The translations under genes and the position numbers were made by a program. A model generated the notes under the pieces. The model was not told the DNA's origin, made no database searches, and worked only from the letters and a program-made list of their open reading frames with translations. A stretch of DNA of 64,000 nt from Closterium sp. NIES-65 (lineage: Eukaryota; Streptophyta; Zygnematophyceae; Desmidiales; Closteriaceae): assembly GCA_948144175.1 (NCBI GenBank), contig CANXME010002329.1, positions 186,001 through 250,000 of the forward strand, given 5' to 3'. Below, piece after piece: positions 1-11,100 of the stretch; positions within the stretch are counted from its first letter, which is position 1, and each line of letters starts with the position of its first letter.

Positions 1-360
1 GTTTATGGTTACAGCTAGAGGAGAGTGACATGGAATGCAAGGGAAACGTTTTGGGCTGCTTCAGAACGAGGATGGCGGAGGGCCAGAAAGGGTGATGCTT
101 CAGTTCAGCCGCGGAAGACGGTGAGTAAGGAGACAGAGAAAGAGAGACAGTTCAAAAGCAGCAGCGTTGGGACTTGTGCGGTTGGTGATAAGTATCAAAG
201 AAGCGGCAGGTGGTGATGAGGTGAAGCAAGGGCCCAAGGGTTGTGAATAGCAAGGGCCCAGGGGTTGTGATTCAAAGGCAGATCGAAAGGCGGAGAGGGT
301 AAAGAGGGGAAAGAGGTGGAGAGAGGAGAAAGGTGGGGAAGAGGAGAGCGAAATTTATAC

Positions 361-3300
361 CAGTACTCGACCAAACACTCTTTCGCTTTGCCCCCATCAG
401 CTAGCTGCTGAGCGATTCTCTCCAGAGAAGGCACAGCCTTCACAGGCAACCATGGCACCAACTGCTGCTGCCCATCCTCCTCCATCCCCCCTCCTCTCTC
501 ACTCCTACCCACTGCTCCTCCTATTCCCCCTCCCCCAACTCCCCTTGGTCTTGCCAATGGACCAGAGTCCCCCTTCCGCCCTCTCGCTCCCCCTAAAGGG
601 GGAAGGGGCTCCGTCCCCCCGGTTCCTGCTCTCAACCCCCCTGCACCTGCCCCTGCCGCCCCTGCCCCCGCCCCACCAGCAGGAGATCCTGTTACAGTCA
701 CATTTGTTCCGGATTCCCCACTTAACGCCCCTCTCATGCTTCTCCGTGGTACTACTATTGTGAAATTCGCTGCAGCAGACTGAGACCGACCGTGCCTGCT
801 GGCTCGGCTCTGCCGAGCCTGACTCGGCAGGTCCGGGAGCGGATACAAATCCTCTTCCTCCTGAACCTGCTGCCGATCCCCCTCCTGCTGCTTTTTCTGC
901 TGCTCCCTTTCCCGGCGTGAGAACCGGCGCGCTCCTTCCGCTGCTGCGTCTGATTCAGCCCGAACCAATTTTGAGGTTCGGTTCTTCCGGGCGTGGATCG
1001 CAGACACGGCACTCACAATAGACGCAGGTCCGGACATCTGGACTGGAGACGGCAGCAGACTCGGGATGTCTTCTGCAGCTGCCCGGGTGCTTCGGGACAC
1101 CGAAGCAGAGCTTCCCGAGCCTGATGTGTCTGAGAGAGGAGAGAACGTGAAATTGGAGGAACCCCCCCCATCGTCATCCTCATCCCCATTTGTGGCAGCC
1201 TCGTTTTGAGCACAAGCACCATGGTTTCCGCTAGCATTTGCACCTATCCTCGCATGGGATTCCGCTGCAAAGGTATCTTCTACTTCCACGGCTTCAAATT
1301 CCGCAAAGAGGGGATGCGGATGGGTCTGCTTTGGGGATACCAGCTCAGGATTGGTTGGAATCTCTACATGTGGAGTGTTGAAACGATGCACTGAACCTTT
1401 CCTTGATGCCGCCGCCGCCGCCGCCACCGCCGCCGCTGCTGCTACTCCTCCCATTCCTTCGGCACTTCCTGCTTCTCCACCAGCCGTCCCATCCCTTCTA
1501 GCGGCCACAGCAGCAGCAGCGGCAGCAGAAGGGCTCGGGGTTGGGGAAACCTGGGAGTTACGATGACGCATTCCGAACGCTGCGAGCAGGGGATCGCGCG
1601 CAAACAGATCGTCTGACATCGTGCGCTTATGCACGCTCGCTTCCTCTTCTGTCATCCCTCTGTGGTCCATACCAATCCCTGCCTCCTTCCCTTCACCGCC
1701 AGTCCGTAACGCCGCTCCTCCTCTTCCTCTCCCTCCTCTCCCTCTCCCTCCTCCTCTCCCTCCTTCCCCTTCTCTCTCCCCAGTCCCTCCACTCTCTTCT
1801 CCTATTTCGCCTGCTAATGCCGCCTCTTCTGCAAATGCATCCATTTCTGCTGCTGCTGCAGCAGCAGTAGCAGCTGCTGCCAGTTTCCCAAAAGGATCCA
1901 GAGTGATGGGCGGCCGAGTCGACAGCTTCTTGAATCGCTTCACAAGTGCACTGTACTGTGCACTGTACATGGGGTTGACCGCTCTGCTGGTACCTCCCCC
2001 ACTGCTGCTGCTGCTGGTGGGGCTGCTGTTGCTGCTATAACTGTGAGAAGCCCTCACGTTGTTGCTCGCTGCTGCTGCCGTCGGTGCTGCTGCTGGACCA
2101 TAACTCCCCCCCTCATCATCAATAGCAGATAGGCTCTTGCTGTACCGCGAGTTGCTTATGCTGTGTCCACTGCTGACCCCACCAGAATCAGCAGCAACAG
2201 CAGCAGCAGCAGCAGCAGCCCCAGAACCAAGAGCACCATCACCAGCAGACACAGAGCGGGGGAGAGGCGAAGCAGATCGGACACTGAGGTCCAAAACAGC
2301 CTTTGCCATGGGCACCTCAAACGCCTTGCAGTGCTTCACGAGGCTATCCTTGAACTCCTCTATAAGCATTTCCATGCATCGCTCTATAAGCATGTCCACA
2401 TCGCCCAGCACCTTCATCACCTCACCTTCACTCCCAGCACGCAACCGCCCAAACCCCAACCCTAACCCTAATCTTAACCGTCCTAACCCAAAACCCTCAC
2501 TCCCAGCCAGTTCTCCTTGGTGATCTCTAAACCCGTTCAGATCAACGCTGTCTACTGCTGCTGCCGCCGCTAGAGCTGATCCAAATATGGTCGGCGGCTG
2601 ACTGGCTCTCCTCCCCAGCTTCTTTTTCCTCATCGCATCTGCGAATCCCGCTTCTTCCATCGCTCCTCCTCCTCCTGCTTCTTCCCTTCCGTCCGTTTGA
2701 TCATCACCATAGTTGGCAGCAGCACCACTGCTGCTGCCATACCCCCTGGTCCCCCACACTCCCATGTCATCTCTGCTGCTCTCCCCGCCTTCGTAATACT
2801 CCGCCCCCCTTCCGCCCATGCCGTCACCCGCTCGTCCCCCCGCCCCTCCAGCACCCCCCTCTTTGTCGTTTAGCCGCGCGCGCAGAGCCTTCTGGATGGC
2901 ACAGAGGCGGGCAGTGCCGCCCAGAAAGGTGTCCAGCTGCCAGCGTGGACCGACCGCCATCACTGCATTCAGCTGCCCAGGTAGCAGGCGGAGGGGGGCC
3001 GGGGAGGGGGGAACGGAGAGGCGAGGGGAAGGGGGCCGGGGGGGAAGAGGGGGAAATGGGAGAGGGGAGGGGTTGCGGGAAATGCATCTGCCCATCTGCC
3101 AGCGCGGCCCGACCGCCACCACTGCATTCAGCTGCCCAGGTATCGAGGGGAGGGAGGCATGGGGGTAAGGGGGGCGCGCGTGGGGGGAGGGGAGAGGGGG
3201 CAGGGCAAGGGGAACGGAGAGAAGGAAGCGGGGAGTGGGGAGCGGGAAGGGGGATTAGGGGGACGTGGGGAGGGGAAGGGGGTTGGGGGGGAAAAGGGGG

Positions 3301-3611
3301 AAATGGAGGAAGAGAGGGAGGGGGTGGGGGAAAGAGGGGGAGAGCGTGTCACGAGTGTGGAAGGATTGTGGTGAGCGGTGCGCAAATAACGTTCTTACTA
3401 AATCTCAAGTGAGGTTCCGAAAAACCGGAACAAATGGCTTCTATCTCGTCTATTCCCTTCCTTTCCTACACCGCTTCCCCCGCAACAACAGCGCGGTGCC
3501 GCGATCGCATGCGACGCGGGGAAAGCAACGCACCTCGTGAAGAATGGCCTTCGCTTCCTCCGCTATCGTGCGGTTCGGCGCTAGCTTGCGCGTCCATGAC
3601 GGCTCTTCCAT
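361..3611 (-). CDS. EXO70-like exocyst subunit, N-terminal part (gene runs off the left edge)
   Basis: Two exons are visible. Exon 1 (3611-3534) starts MEEPSWTRKLAPN and ends at a GT donor. Exon 2 (2972-361) follows in phase 0 and ends at donor GTATAA, so the C-terminal helical domain lies outside the window; bases 1-360 read as the next intron. Conserved islands are GPRWQLDTFLGGTARL, like the GP..DL..FL..I.RL segment of EXO70; a helix containing IEEFKDSLVKHCKAF, like the EXO70 LEEEFK.LL..Y segment; and LERIAQQLADGGKAKECLVEY, like the plant EXO70 'L..IA..M...G..KEC...Y' segment. EXO70 tethers secretory vesicles at the plasma membrane as part of the exocyst. Between the islands lie several hundred residues of Ala/Gly/Ser-rich low complexity, unusual for the family and caused partly by GCA/GCC triplet runs. 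The family call rests on short motifs only. Confidence 0.5.
3085..3140 (-). repeat. partial duplicate of the start of EXO70-like exon 2
   Basis: This is a near-identical copy of the acceptor and first ~45 bases of the exon beginning at 2972 (AVGPRW...). It lies upstream of the real exon in the same orientation and keeps the CAG acceptor. The sequence between and after the copies is G-rich low complexity, so the copy is not followed by usable coding sequence. Confidence 0.75.
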
Positions 3612-3923
3612 TGACGAAAGGCGACGTCACCTGATGGCTGCGTCGGCGACTAAGGTAAGCGAAACGCGAATATGAGCGAGAAGAAAGGAAGTTCGGTTGG
3701 ACACGTCAACAGGAACCTACTCTCCCTCTGGACAAAGGTGAGTGCAAATCCGAAAATACGAGTCAGAAAGAGAGAGCCACGGGTCTAAGTTCTGGTTTGG
3801 ACAGCCGTGAAACTACGCGAAGAGAATGTAGGCACGCGCCTTGGTTGTAGACAGCGTGTCGCAGCGTGCTGTATCGCACAAGACATAGGCGCGAAACTGC
3901 ACGATTAGCTATCAGGATGAACT

Positions 3924-4640
3924 GAGAGAATTACTGTAGAACCTGGATCGTTGATTCATCCTTACTCGCATGGCCTCGAATTACTCGAGTGGCCACCAAA
4001 TTTGGTGATAATTACTCGAGTGGCCACGCCAGGGGATTCCCGCTGGCTTTTTTTTCCCGGCGCATTACCCTACAAGGGCTCGTATCCCCGAAACCGCTGT
4101 ATTGATAATTCCGCGATTTTCAATTTACGCGATGATTTAAAATGGATGCTTTCGCGTGATGATATATATTCGAAATTTATGTTCGTGACTCTATATGACC
4201 GCGCCTGATTAAACGTGCATATAGTCGACCAATCATGCGAGGTCATTAATGGTCCGGCACATCATATATTAATGCCCGATCATATATTTCCGCGATCATA
4301 AACTTACAATGCCGGGGTGTCAATGCGCGGGACATTTAATGACCGCGCATGATTGGTCGATTATATGCGTGGTGCTTTGTTTTGCAATGCGCGTCCAATC
4401 AGGCGCGGTCATATGGGGTCACGATCATAAATTTCGGATATTGAAGATCGCGCATTAATCAGTACAGAGGTTTCAGGGTTACAAACCCTGGTAGGGTAAC
4501 GTTCCGGGTAAAAAAAACCAGCAAGAATCCCCTGCCGTTGCCACTCGAGTAATTATCACCAAATTTGGTGGCCACTCGAGTAATTCAAGACCACGCGAGT
4601 AAAAACGAACCACCAATCCAGGCTCTACAGTAATTCTCTC
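3924..4640. mobile_element. fold-back MITE, probably Mutator-like (MULE) non-autonomous element
   Basis: The element is nearly palindromic over its whole length. Both ends read GAGAGAATTACTGTAGA inward, and the left arm (to about 4130) pairs with the right arm (from about 4430), including an inner ATTACTCGAGTGGCCACC motif present twice in each arm. It is flanked by a perfect 10-bp direct repeat, AGGATGAACT, at 3914-3923 and 4641-4650. Long terminal inverted repeats, a 9-10 bp target duplication and no coding capacity fit a MULE-derived MITE. The family assignment is inferred from target-site length and end structure; no transposase is present. Confidence 0.8.
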
Positions 4641-4650
4641 AGGATGAACT

Positions 4651-6090
4651 ACTTGGAGACTATGTCAGGTGAGGTGGCAGGTTGACCGTGTGGTGCGTGT
4701 GGGCCAAATCATTGCCATTACGTTGGCCTGATTCTGTGTTGGTCTGACAGAATCAAATGTGATTGAGCGCGGTTGGAACTTGGAAACGCAAGCCACTCAC
4801 AGCGGGCTTTTCCAGAAACGACGGCAAACATTCGCAGTCGTGCTGTCTCGTTGACGAATGATAAGGCGTGCGAACCTGGTTACTCGACAGCTGTGTCCAT
4901 GTGTGAAGGGACCAGGTTTGATTCGGTCAAGCTGGCTCAGTTGTTCAAACTGCGGTGTCTCGATTGCGTATCAACATACGAACGGCTTAGCATTTATCTC
5001 TTATTCAACAGCATTCATAGCGGAGCATTCAGTAGAGGAGTAATTGCTCCGACGGATTTTTCAAGGGACATTCTGTTTTGCTTCTCAGCGCCCCCGCGCT
5101 CAATCGTCACATACCACCGCATCATCCGCTCCGCACATTCCAGCTCCGTTTTCTGGTTAATCGCAGCCGTTCCTGTTCTCAATTAACTTAGTCCGTGAAC
5201 ACTTTACAGGTCACTCTTGCTTCTTCCCGACTTGCTCAGATGGAAGTAGCCCGAACAACCACCGACCGCCATCTCTCGATTCGGCATCCTCGAGGCGCCA
5301 TTGAGGCGCCTCAAAGCCTCATAGCCTCGACAATTGGGAATATGGCGAGCCCGATTGGTGTTCCCTTCTTTCCCTTTGGATTGAATTCCCGTCTTTATGG
5401 TGTCTCCAAGAGCTTCGGCATTGGGCGTTCCGATTGGATGGCTCGTTCTTGCCCTCTCCCAGTGGAAGCACGAAGCTTATCATTGCCAGATGCTCATCGG
5501 CGCATCCTGACGGCTGGCTCCTGCTCGACGAACCACGTGTACGCATGTGACGGATCCGATGGACTCATTGCACCGTGCTAAACCGACCCTCGCCCCGACA
5601 TAGTACCAGCAGCTGCGGGGTCCGTCCGACCCTTCATCTCTGTGCGTCCAACTTACTCCAAATTCCAACAGCATCGACCAAGCACTCTTTCGTCATTCAA
5701 GAATCAATCCCTCCCCGGCATTCAACACGCAGTATTTCCTCTCCACCATTGCTCAACCACTTCCTCCTGCGCTTCTATCCTTCGCCTCCCACTCTCTGCA
5801 TCCCGGGCTCTCCCTTTCCTCTCCTGGTGCACCCCAAAAGCTTCTCTTTGACTTGTGGGGTGCCCCTCATAACCGGTGCTCTGGACAAGCTGCAGCCATT
5901 CTTGAGGTGCCTCAGAAGCCAGAGTCAGTGCCCGTACTGAGCCATTCTGACCCAGCTGGGTAACTAGTAAAGAACGCCTACTATGGAAGGCTCCTTCTTT
6001 CCTATTTTACACTCACGAGGAGGCTACTATCGGGCTCAGAGGCTCTTATCCCGGCAACACCGCCCTTTGATCCAGCAGCAGAGGAAGCTA
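4651..6090. other. intergenic, COBRA-like gene upstream region
   Basis: I see no convincing gene here. The longest open frames lack recognisable motifs. A perfect palindrome TTGAGGCGCCTCAA lies at 5301-5314 and an imperfect one, TTGAGGTGCCTCAGAA, at 5902-5917. An in-frame upstream ATG at 5983 would extend the COBRA-like protein by 36 residues ahead of its signal peptide. Confidence 0.5.
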
Positions 6091-8048
6091 ATGCAAGAAG
6101 ATAGAGCGTTTCACGTGCCATGCGCCGCTGTGCTGTGCGTCATGCTTGCCGCTACCACTGCTGCTGCAGAGCCAGCCCACGGATACAGGGCAGCAGTGGG
6201 ATCACAGGAGCACAGTGCAATGGCTGCCGCACACGAGGGTGGATACTGGCACAGCATGGGCATGGCTTCACGGTTTCGCCTCGTGGAAGATATTCCCACA
6301 TCCTCCACTTCTGCGACTGCTGCTGCTGCTTCGACCACACCTTCTGCATCCCCTTCTCGCCCATCCTCCTCCCTCCCCGCCCCTGCCTCCCGACGATCTA
6401 CCTCCTCCTCCTCCTCCTCCTCTCCCTCCTCCTCCCGACCCTCCTCCTCCTCCTCTTCATCCACTCGCGCCTCCTCCTCCTCCTCTGCCGCTTCCCGGTC
6501 TACCACATCGAATCCATCAGCTACGTCAGCCTTAGATTCTGCACCTGCAGAACCCACTGATCCCCCTTCCCCCAAGCTCCCCCCTTCCCCCAGAGGTCCC
6601 ACTTCAACATCCGCCCCCCCTCCTTCAACCCCCGAACCTGCCTTTTCCTCGCTCGCTCCCTCCCCTTCTGCCTCCGAGCCAGCCCTCCCTCCGCTTATAT
6701 CTGAACCCATCGCATCCCCCCCTCTCTCCCTCCCACCCTCCCCTCCTCCCCGCTCTTCCCCTCGCCCCCGTCGCCGCCGCCAGCCCCCTCCCCCACCTCC
6801 CCTCGAAGCCCCAACCCCTGCGCCCGCCCCTTCCCCCGAGCTCCCCCTTGCCCCTGCCCCTGCCCCCGAATCCCTCCTCTCCCCCTTCCCCGCCCCTGCC
6901 CCTTCCCCAGCCTCCACCCCAGCACCCGCCCCTTCCCCCTCCCCCTCCCCCGCCCCCGCCCCCGCCCCCGCCCCTCTCGGCCAATCACTTCTCACCAGCT
7001 CAGCGAAATGCCCCGGGATAATCATAGACTATCGCATTCTCTCTCTCACGCCCATCCCCTTTGCCGGAGCGCCTGCGTTCCGCTTCACCTGCAAGGTTAC
7101 CCTCTATAATGTGGGCCCCAGGCCGCTCAGGAAATGGGCGCTGTCGTTTGGGTATGTGAATCAGGAGGCGATTGGAGAGGTGGACCGGGCGGTTGTTCCT
7201 GCGGGCGTGCAGCTGCCAGTAGCAGGTGAGCTCATAACGAGTACATGCATACACATGTGAATGAATGCTAGACCTGTTGCATATCCTTGCGAATGAGTCC
7301 ACCTGTATTTTTCCTGTTTGGTGCCTCTCTAATCTCATGTTTTCCTACCCTAGTGCCCAATCTGGACTGGTCTCATCTCGGTTCAGAAACGTTTGTCTTC
7401 TTCGCCATGCATTCCCTCTCTCTCTTGCATATCCTTCTGTGCACCTCAACCTCCCTCTTCTCGTTCCGTGTTTCCTCACTTTGCTTGGTTCCGGTTGCTT
7501 CCTCCAGGCAACGGTCTCGAGCTCTCCAGTCCACCAGGGGCCGCATTCCTGCTCACAGCCGTCCAATCAGGTGGCCAGAAGCGGCGCTTCCAGCACGTGA
7601 TACAGCTGGCGGGCACAGAGGTCGCTGCCACGTCAGCAGCTGCTGCACTCCCCAGGACCATCTCCCTTGATGCCACTGGGTTTACCTGTAGCGACACACC
7701 CATGGTTTCAGGTAGTGAGGTTTGGGATTAGCAGGATTCGTTTGCATTGTTCAAGAGCAGCTACTTCCCAGGACCATCTCTCTCTGCACACTACCGAGTC
7801 TACTTGCAGCGCCAAACCCCCATGCTCCTAGATGGAGAAGGTTAATAAGTTTTCCTGCAATACCCCCGCAAATTTCCGGCCTCTCCTCTGGTCGCTTTCC
7901 TCCTCCTCCTCCTCTGGTTTTTGAGAATTCTCAAGAGTCCCCCTCTCGTTTCCCACTTTTCCCTTCTTCCTCCCTTGCTTATCCCCACAGGTCGCAATGA
8001 CACGCTCCGTGTGTGCTGCCCCTCTACCGGCCCTTCTCAGGAGACGCA

Positions 8049-8124
<76 letters not shown>

Positions 8125-11100
8125 TTCGTCCCTTGCTCCCCCTTCTCATGTTCCCTCTTCCCATGTTCCTTCTCCAGTCCGTTCTACCAGTATGATTCTG
8201 CTTCATACTAAGCTTCTGCTGGTTTGTTACCACGTCCTTGGAATGAAATGCTTCTCCCATCGGCACGTGATACAGCTGGCAGCTGGAATGAAATGCTTCT
8301 CCCATCCTCCTCCCTCGATCCTTTCGCTCTCCTCCCACTTCCGCCCTTCTCAAACCATTTGCACCACTTACGCTACATATCACTTCTCTCCTTACCCTCT
8401 CTCTCCTTCTCCCTTACCCTTTTCTCCCTCTCAACCCAGTGGCACCACTGCCGCTACCAACGCTACCCATATCCAGCCAGGGGCTGCAGATCCAGTGGGA
8501 CGTGCTGAGCGCCAATGCGTCTCAGTACACGGTGGCGGTGCGAGTGAGCAACACGCAGCGCTACACGGCAGTCAGCAGCAACCCCGGGTGGTCCTTGCAG
8601 TGGGCGTGGCAGATGGGCGAGTGAGTGGGGCTCAGTCAGAGGTAGTGAGTGGGGTTCAGAGTTCAAGAATCGGATTCAGAGTTTCTGGCTTAAGTTTGGT
8701 CATCGCATACTGTTGACATGCTCCTGAGTGCGTTCATAGATCCTGCCATTCACGTTGCTTCTTCTCTGTGTGATTGTTCAGCTCAAACACTTGTGCTTCT
8801 TCTCATCATCCCCTTTACTTCTCTCCTCACTTTGGCCAGAATGATCCTGGAGTGCGATGGGTGCCAGACACTAAGGCAAGGAGGTAAGCCTCTGTTACAG
8901 ACGAGATTAGTAACACAATATAAGGTGAGATGAGAGTGAACAGAACAACAAGGTCGTAGGAGACTGGGAACAGGTGATGAGGCGTAGGAGACTGGGAACA
9001 GGTGATGAGGCGTAGGAGACTGGGAACAGGTGATGAGGCGTAGGAGACTGGGAACAGGTGATGAGGCGTAGGAGACTGGGAACAGGTGATGAGGCGTAGG
9101 AGACTGGGAACAGGTGATGAGGCGTAGGAGACTGGGAACAGGTGATGAGGCGTAGGAGAGTGGGAACAGGTGATGAGGCGTAGGAGACTGGGAACAGGTG
9201 ATGAGGCGTAGGAGGCTGTGAAGAGGGTAACGCACTGCCATACTGCCGCACGCTGTTGACGCGCCTCAAGAATGCTCCCCATGTCTGGTGAACGCTTACG
9301 CATTTCTTCTTTTCCTCGTACCTTTCCCAGGCTGCACCTCATCCCCTGCATGCCTTTTAACCCCTTTTGAAACGCCTCAACATTCCCCCATGTATACTGA
9401 TTCTCTTTTCCCAGACTGCACCTCATGCCCGGCGTGCATTGACAACCCATCCATCACCAACCCCTACTCCTGCGATCCTATCCCAACCATTGTGGATGGC
9501 TCCCCGTAAGCTCCTCTCTCCCTCCATCGCGTTTGCCACTCACATGTGTTATTGAGACGAAAACGAAACCATCTCCTAGGTTACATGCCTCTACGGTGTG
9601 TACGTGCTGTGTAGCTCTTCCCTGCGGCCAGCCATGTTTCACTCGAGTCACTTCTTGCTCCGGTTCTCCTCCTTCCTTCCTTCCTTCTTTACCCCTTTCC
9701 CTTCCCTTCTTCACCCGCTTCCGCTTTCCCCCCTTCTTCCCTTCTTTCTCCACTTCCTTTCCCTTCTCCCCGTCATCTGTTTCCCCAACCCCCGCCACCC
9801 CAGCCTGAACGGATCACTGTCCGCAGCAGCGTATGACAACTCCGCCTCCACGACTTTCACCATGCTTCTGGTGAGCATGTCATCGCGACACTCGCCCCAC
9901 ATCCTTATGTTAGTGCCTCGTCCTGTCGTTCCTGTTGCATCCCACTGCTAATATTGCACCCAATCTCTTCTGCGATTCCTCCTTCCATAATCTCCACCCT
10001 GGGACCCTTCACTTCTCACCTTCCTACCACCTGGGCGTTGATCCAGTCGCAGGGATCGCATGCGACCCTGAAGCCTCTGCTTACCCCAACTCCTCTGCGT
10101 TACCTTGGTCCTCTGGTTTTCTCTCCCCCAACTCCTTTTCCAAACCCCACCCCAGGCCAAGGCGCAGCAGTACTGGGACCCCTCGCTGCTCACCTTCCCT
10201 GCCAACTTCACAGCGCAAGTGTCGAACCAGTCACAGGGATTCGCTTGTGACCCCCCTGCTGCGCTCTCCCCTGCGGCGCTTGAGACTGTGGTGGGCGGCA
10301 GACAAACCATGAACGCCAAAGGTGGGCGGCCGATGGTAAACTTATCAGTCGCAGGGATTTGCGTGCGATCCCCCCGCTGCTCTCTCCCCTGCAGCGCTTG
10401 AGAACCGTGGTGGGTGGCAGACAGACCATGAATGCTAAAGGTGGGCAAAAGGCAGACAGTGGAAACTAGCAAAGACCGGATGAGGGACTGTGAGGACTTT
10501 ACTGTGAGGACTTTACTGTGAGGACTTTACTGTGAGGACTTTACTGTGAGGACTTTACTGTGAGGACTTTACTGTGAGGACTTTACTGTGAGGACTTTAC
10601 TGTGAGGACTTTACTGTGAGGACTTTACTGTGAGGACTTTACTGTGAGGACTTTACTGTGAGGACTTTACTGTGAGGACTTTACTGTGAGGACTTTACTG
10701 TGAGGACTTTACTGTGAGGACTTTACTGTGAGGACTTTACTGTGAGGACTTTACTGTGAGGACTTTACTGTGAGGACTTTACTGTGAGGACTTTACTGTG
10801 AGGACTTTACTGTGAGGACTTTACTGTGAGGACTTTACTGTGAGGACTTTACTGTGAGGACTTTACTGTGAGGACTTTACTGTGAGGACTTTACTGTGAG
10901 GACTTTACTGTGAGGACTTTACTGTGAGGACTTTACTGTGAGGACTTTACTGTGAGGACTTTACTGTGAGGACTTTACTGTGAGGACTTTACTGTGAGGA
11001 CTTTACTGTGAGGACTTTACTGTGAGGACTTTACTGTGAGGACTTTACTGTGAGGACTTTACTGTGAGGACTTTACTTGATAGCTTTACTAACAGAGAGC

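Noticed and set aside
2455..2482. Interstitial telomere-like CCCTAACCCTAA
   Set aside because: Only about three imperfect units within the EXO70-like coding exon (Gly/Leu/Arg-rich stretch); too short to indicate telomeric origin.
6111..7025. Gly/Glu-rich open frame on the minus strand opposite the COBRA-like stalk
   Set aside because: It is the antisense shadow of the Ser/Pro-rich coding exon; it has no motif, and the plus-strand frame joins the COBRA domains.
8783..9448. Repetitive open frames (SYASSPVPSLLRLITC) on the minus strand at 8783-9450
   Set aside because: They are translations of the 28-bp minisatellite inside a COBRA-like intron.
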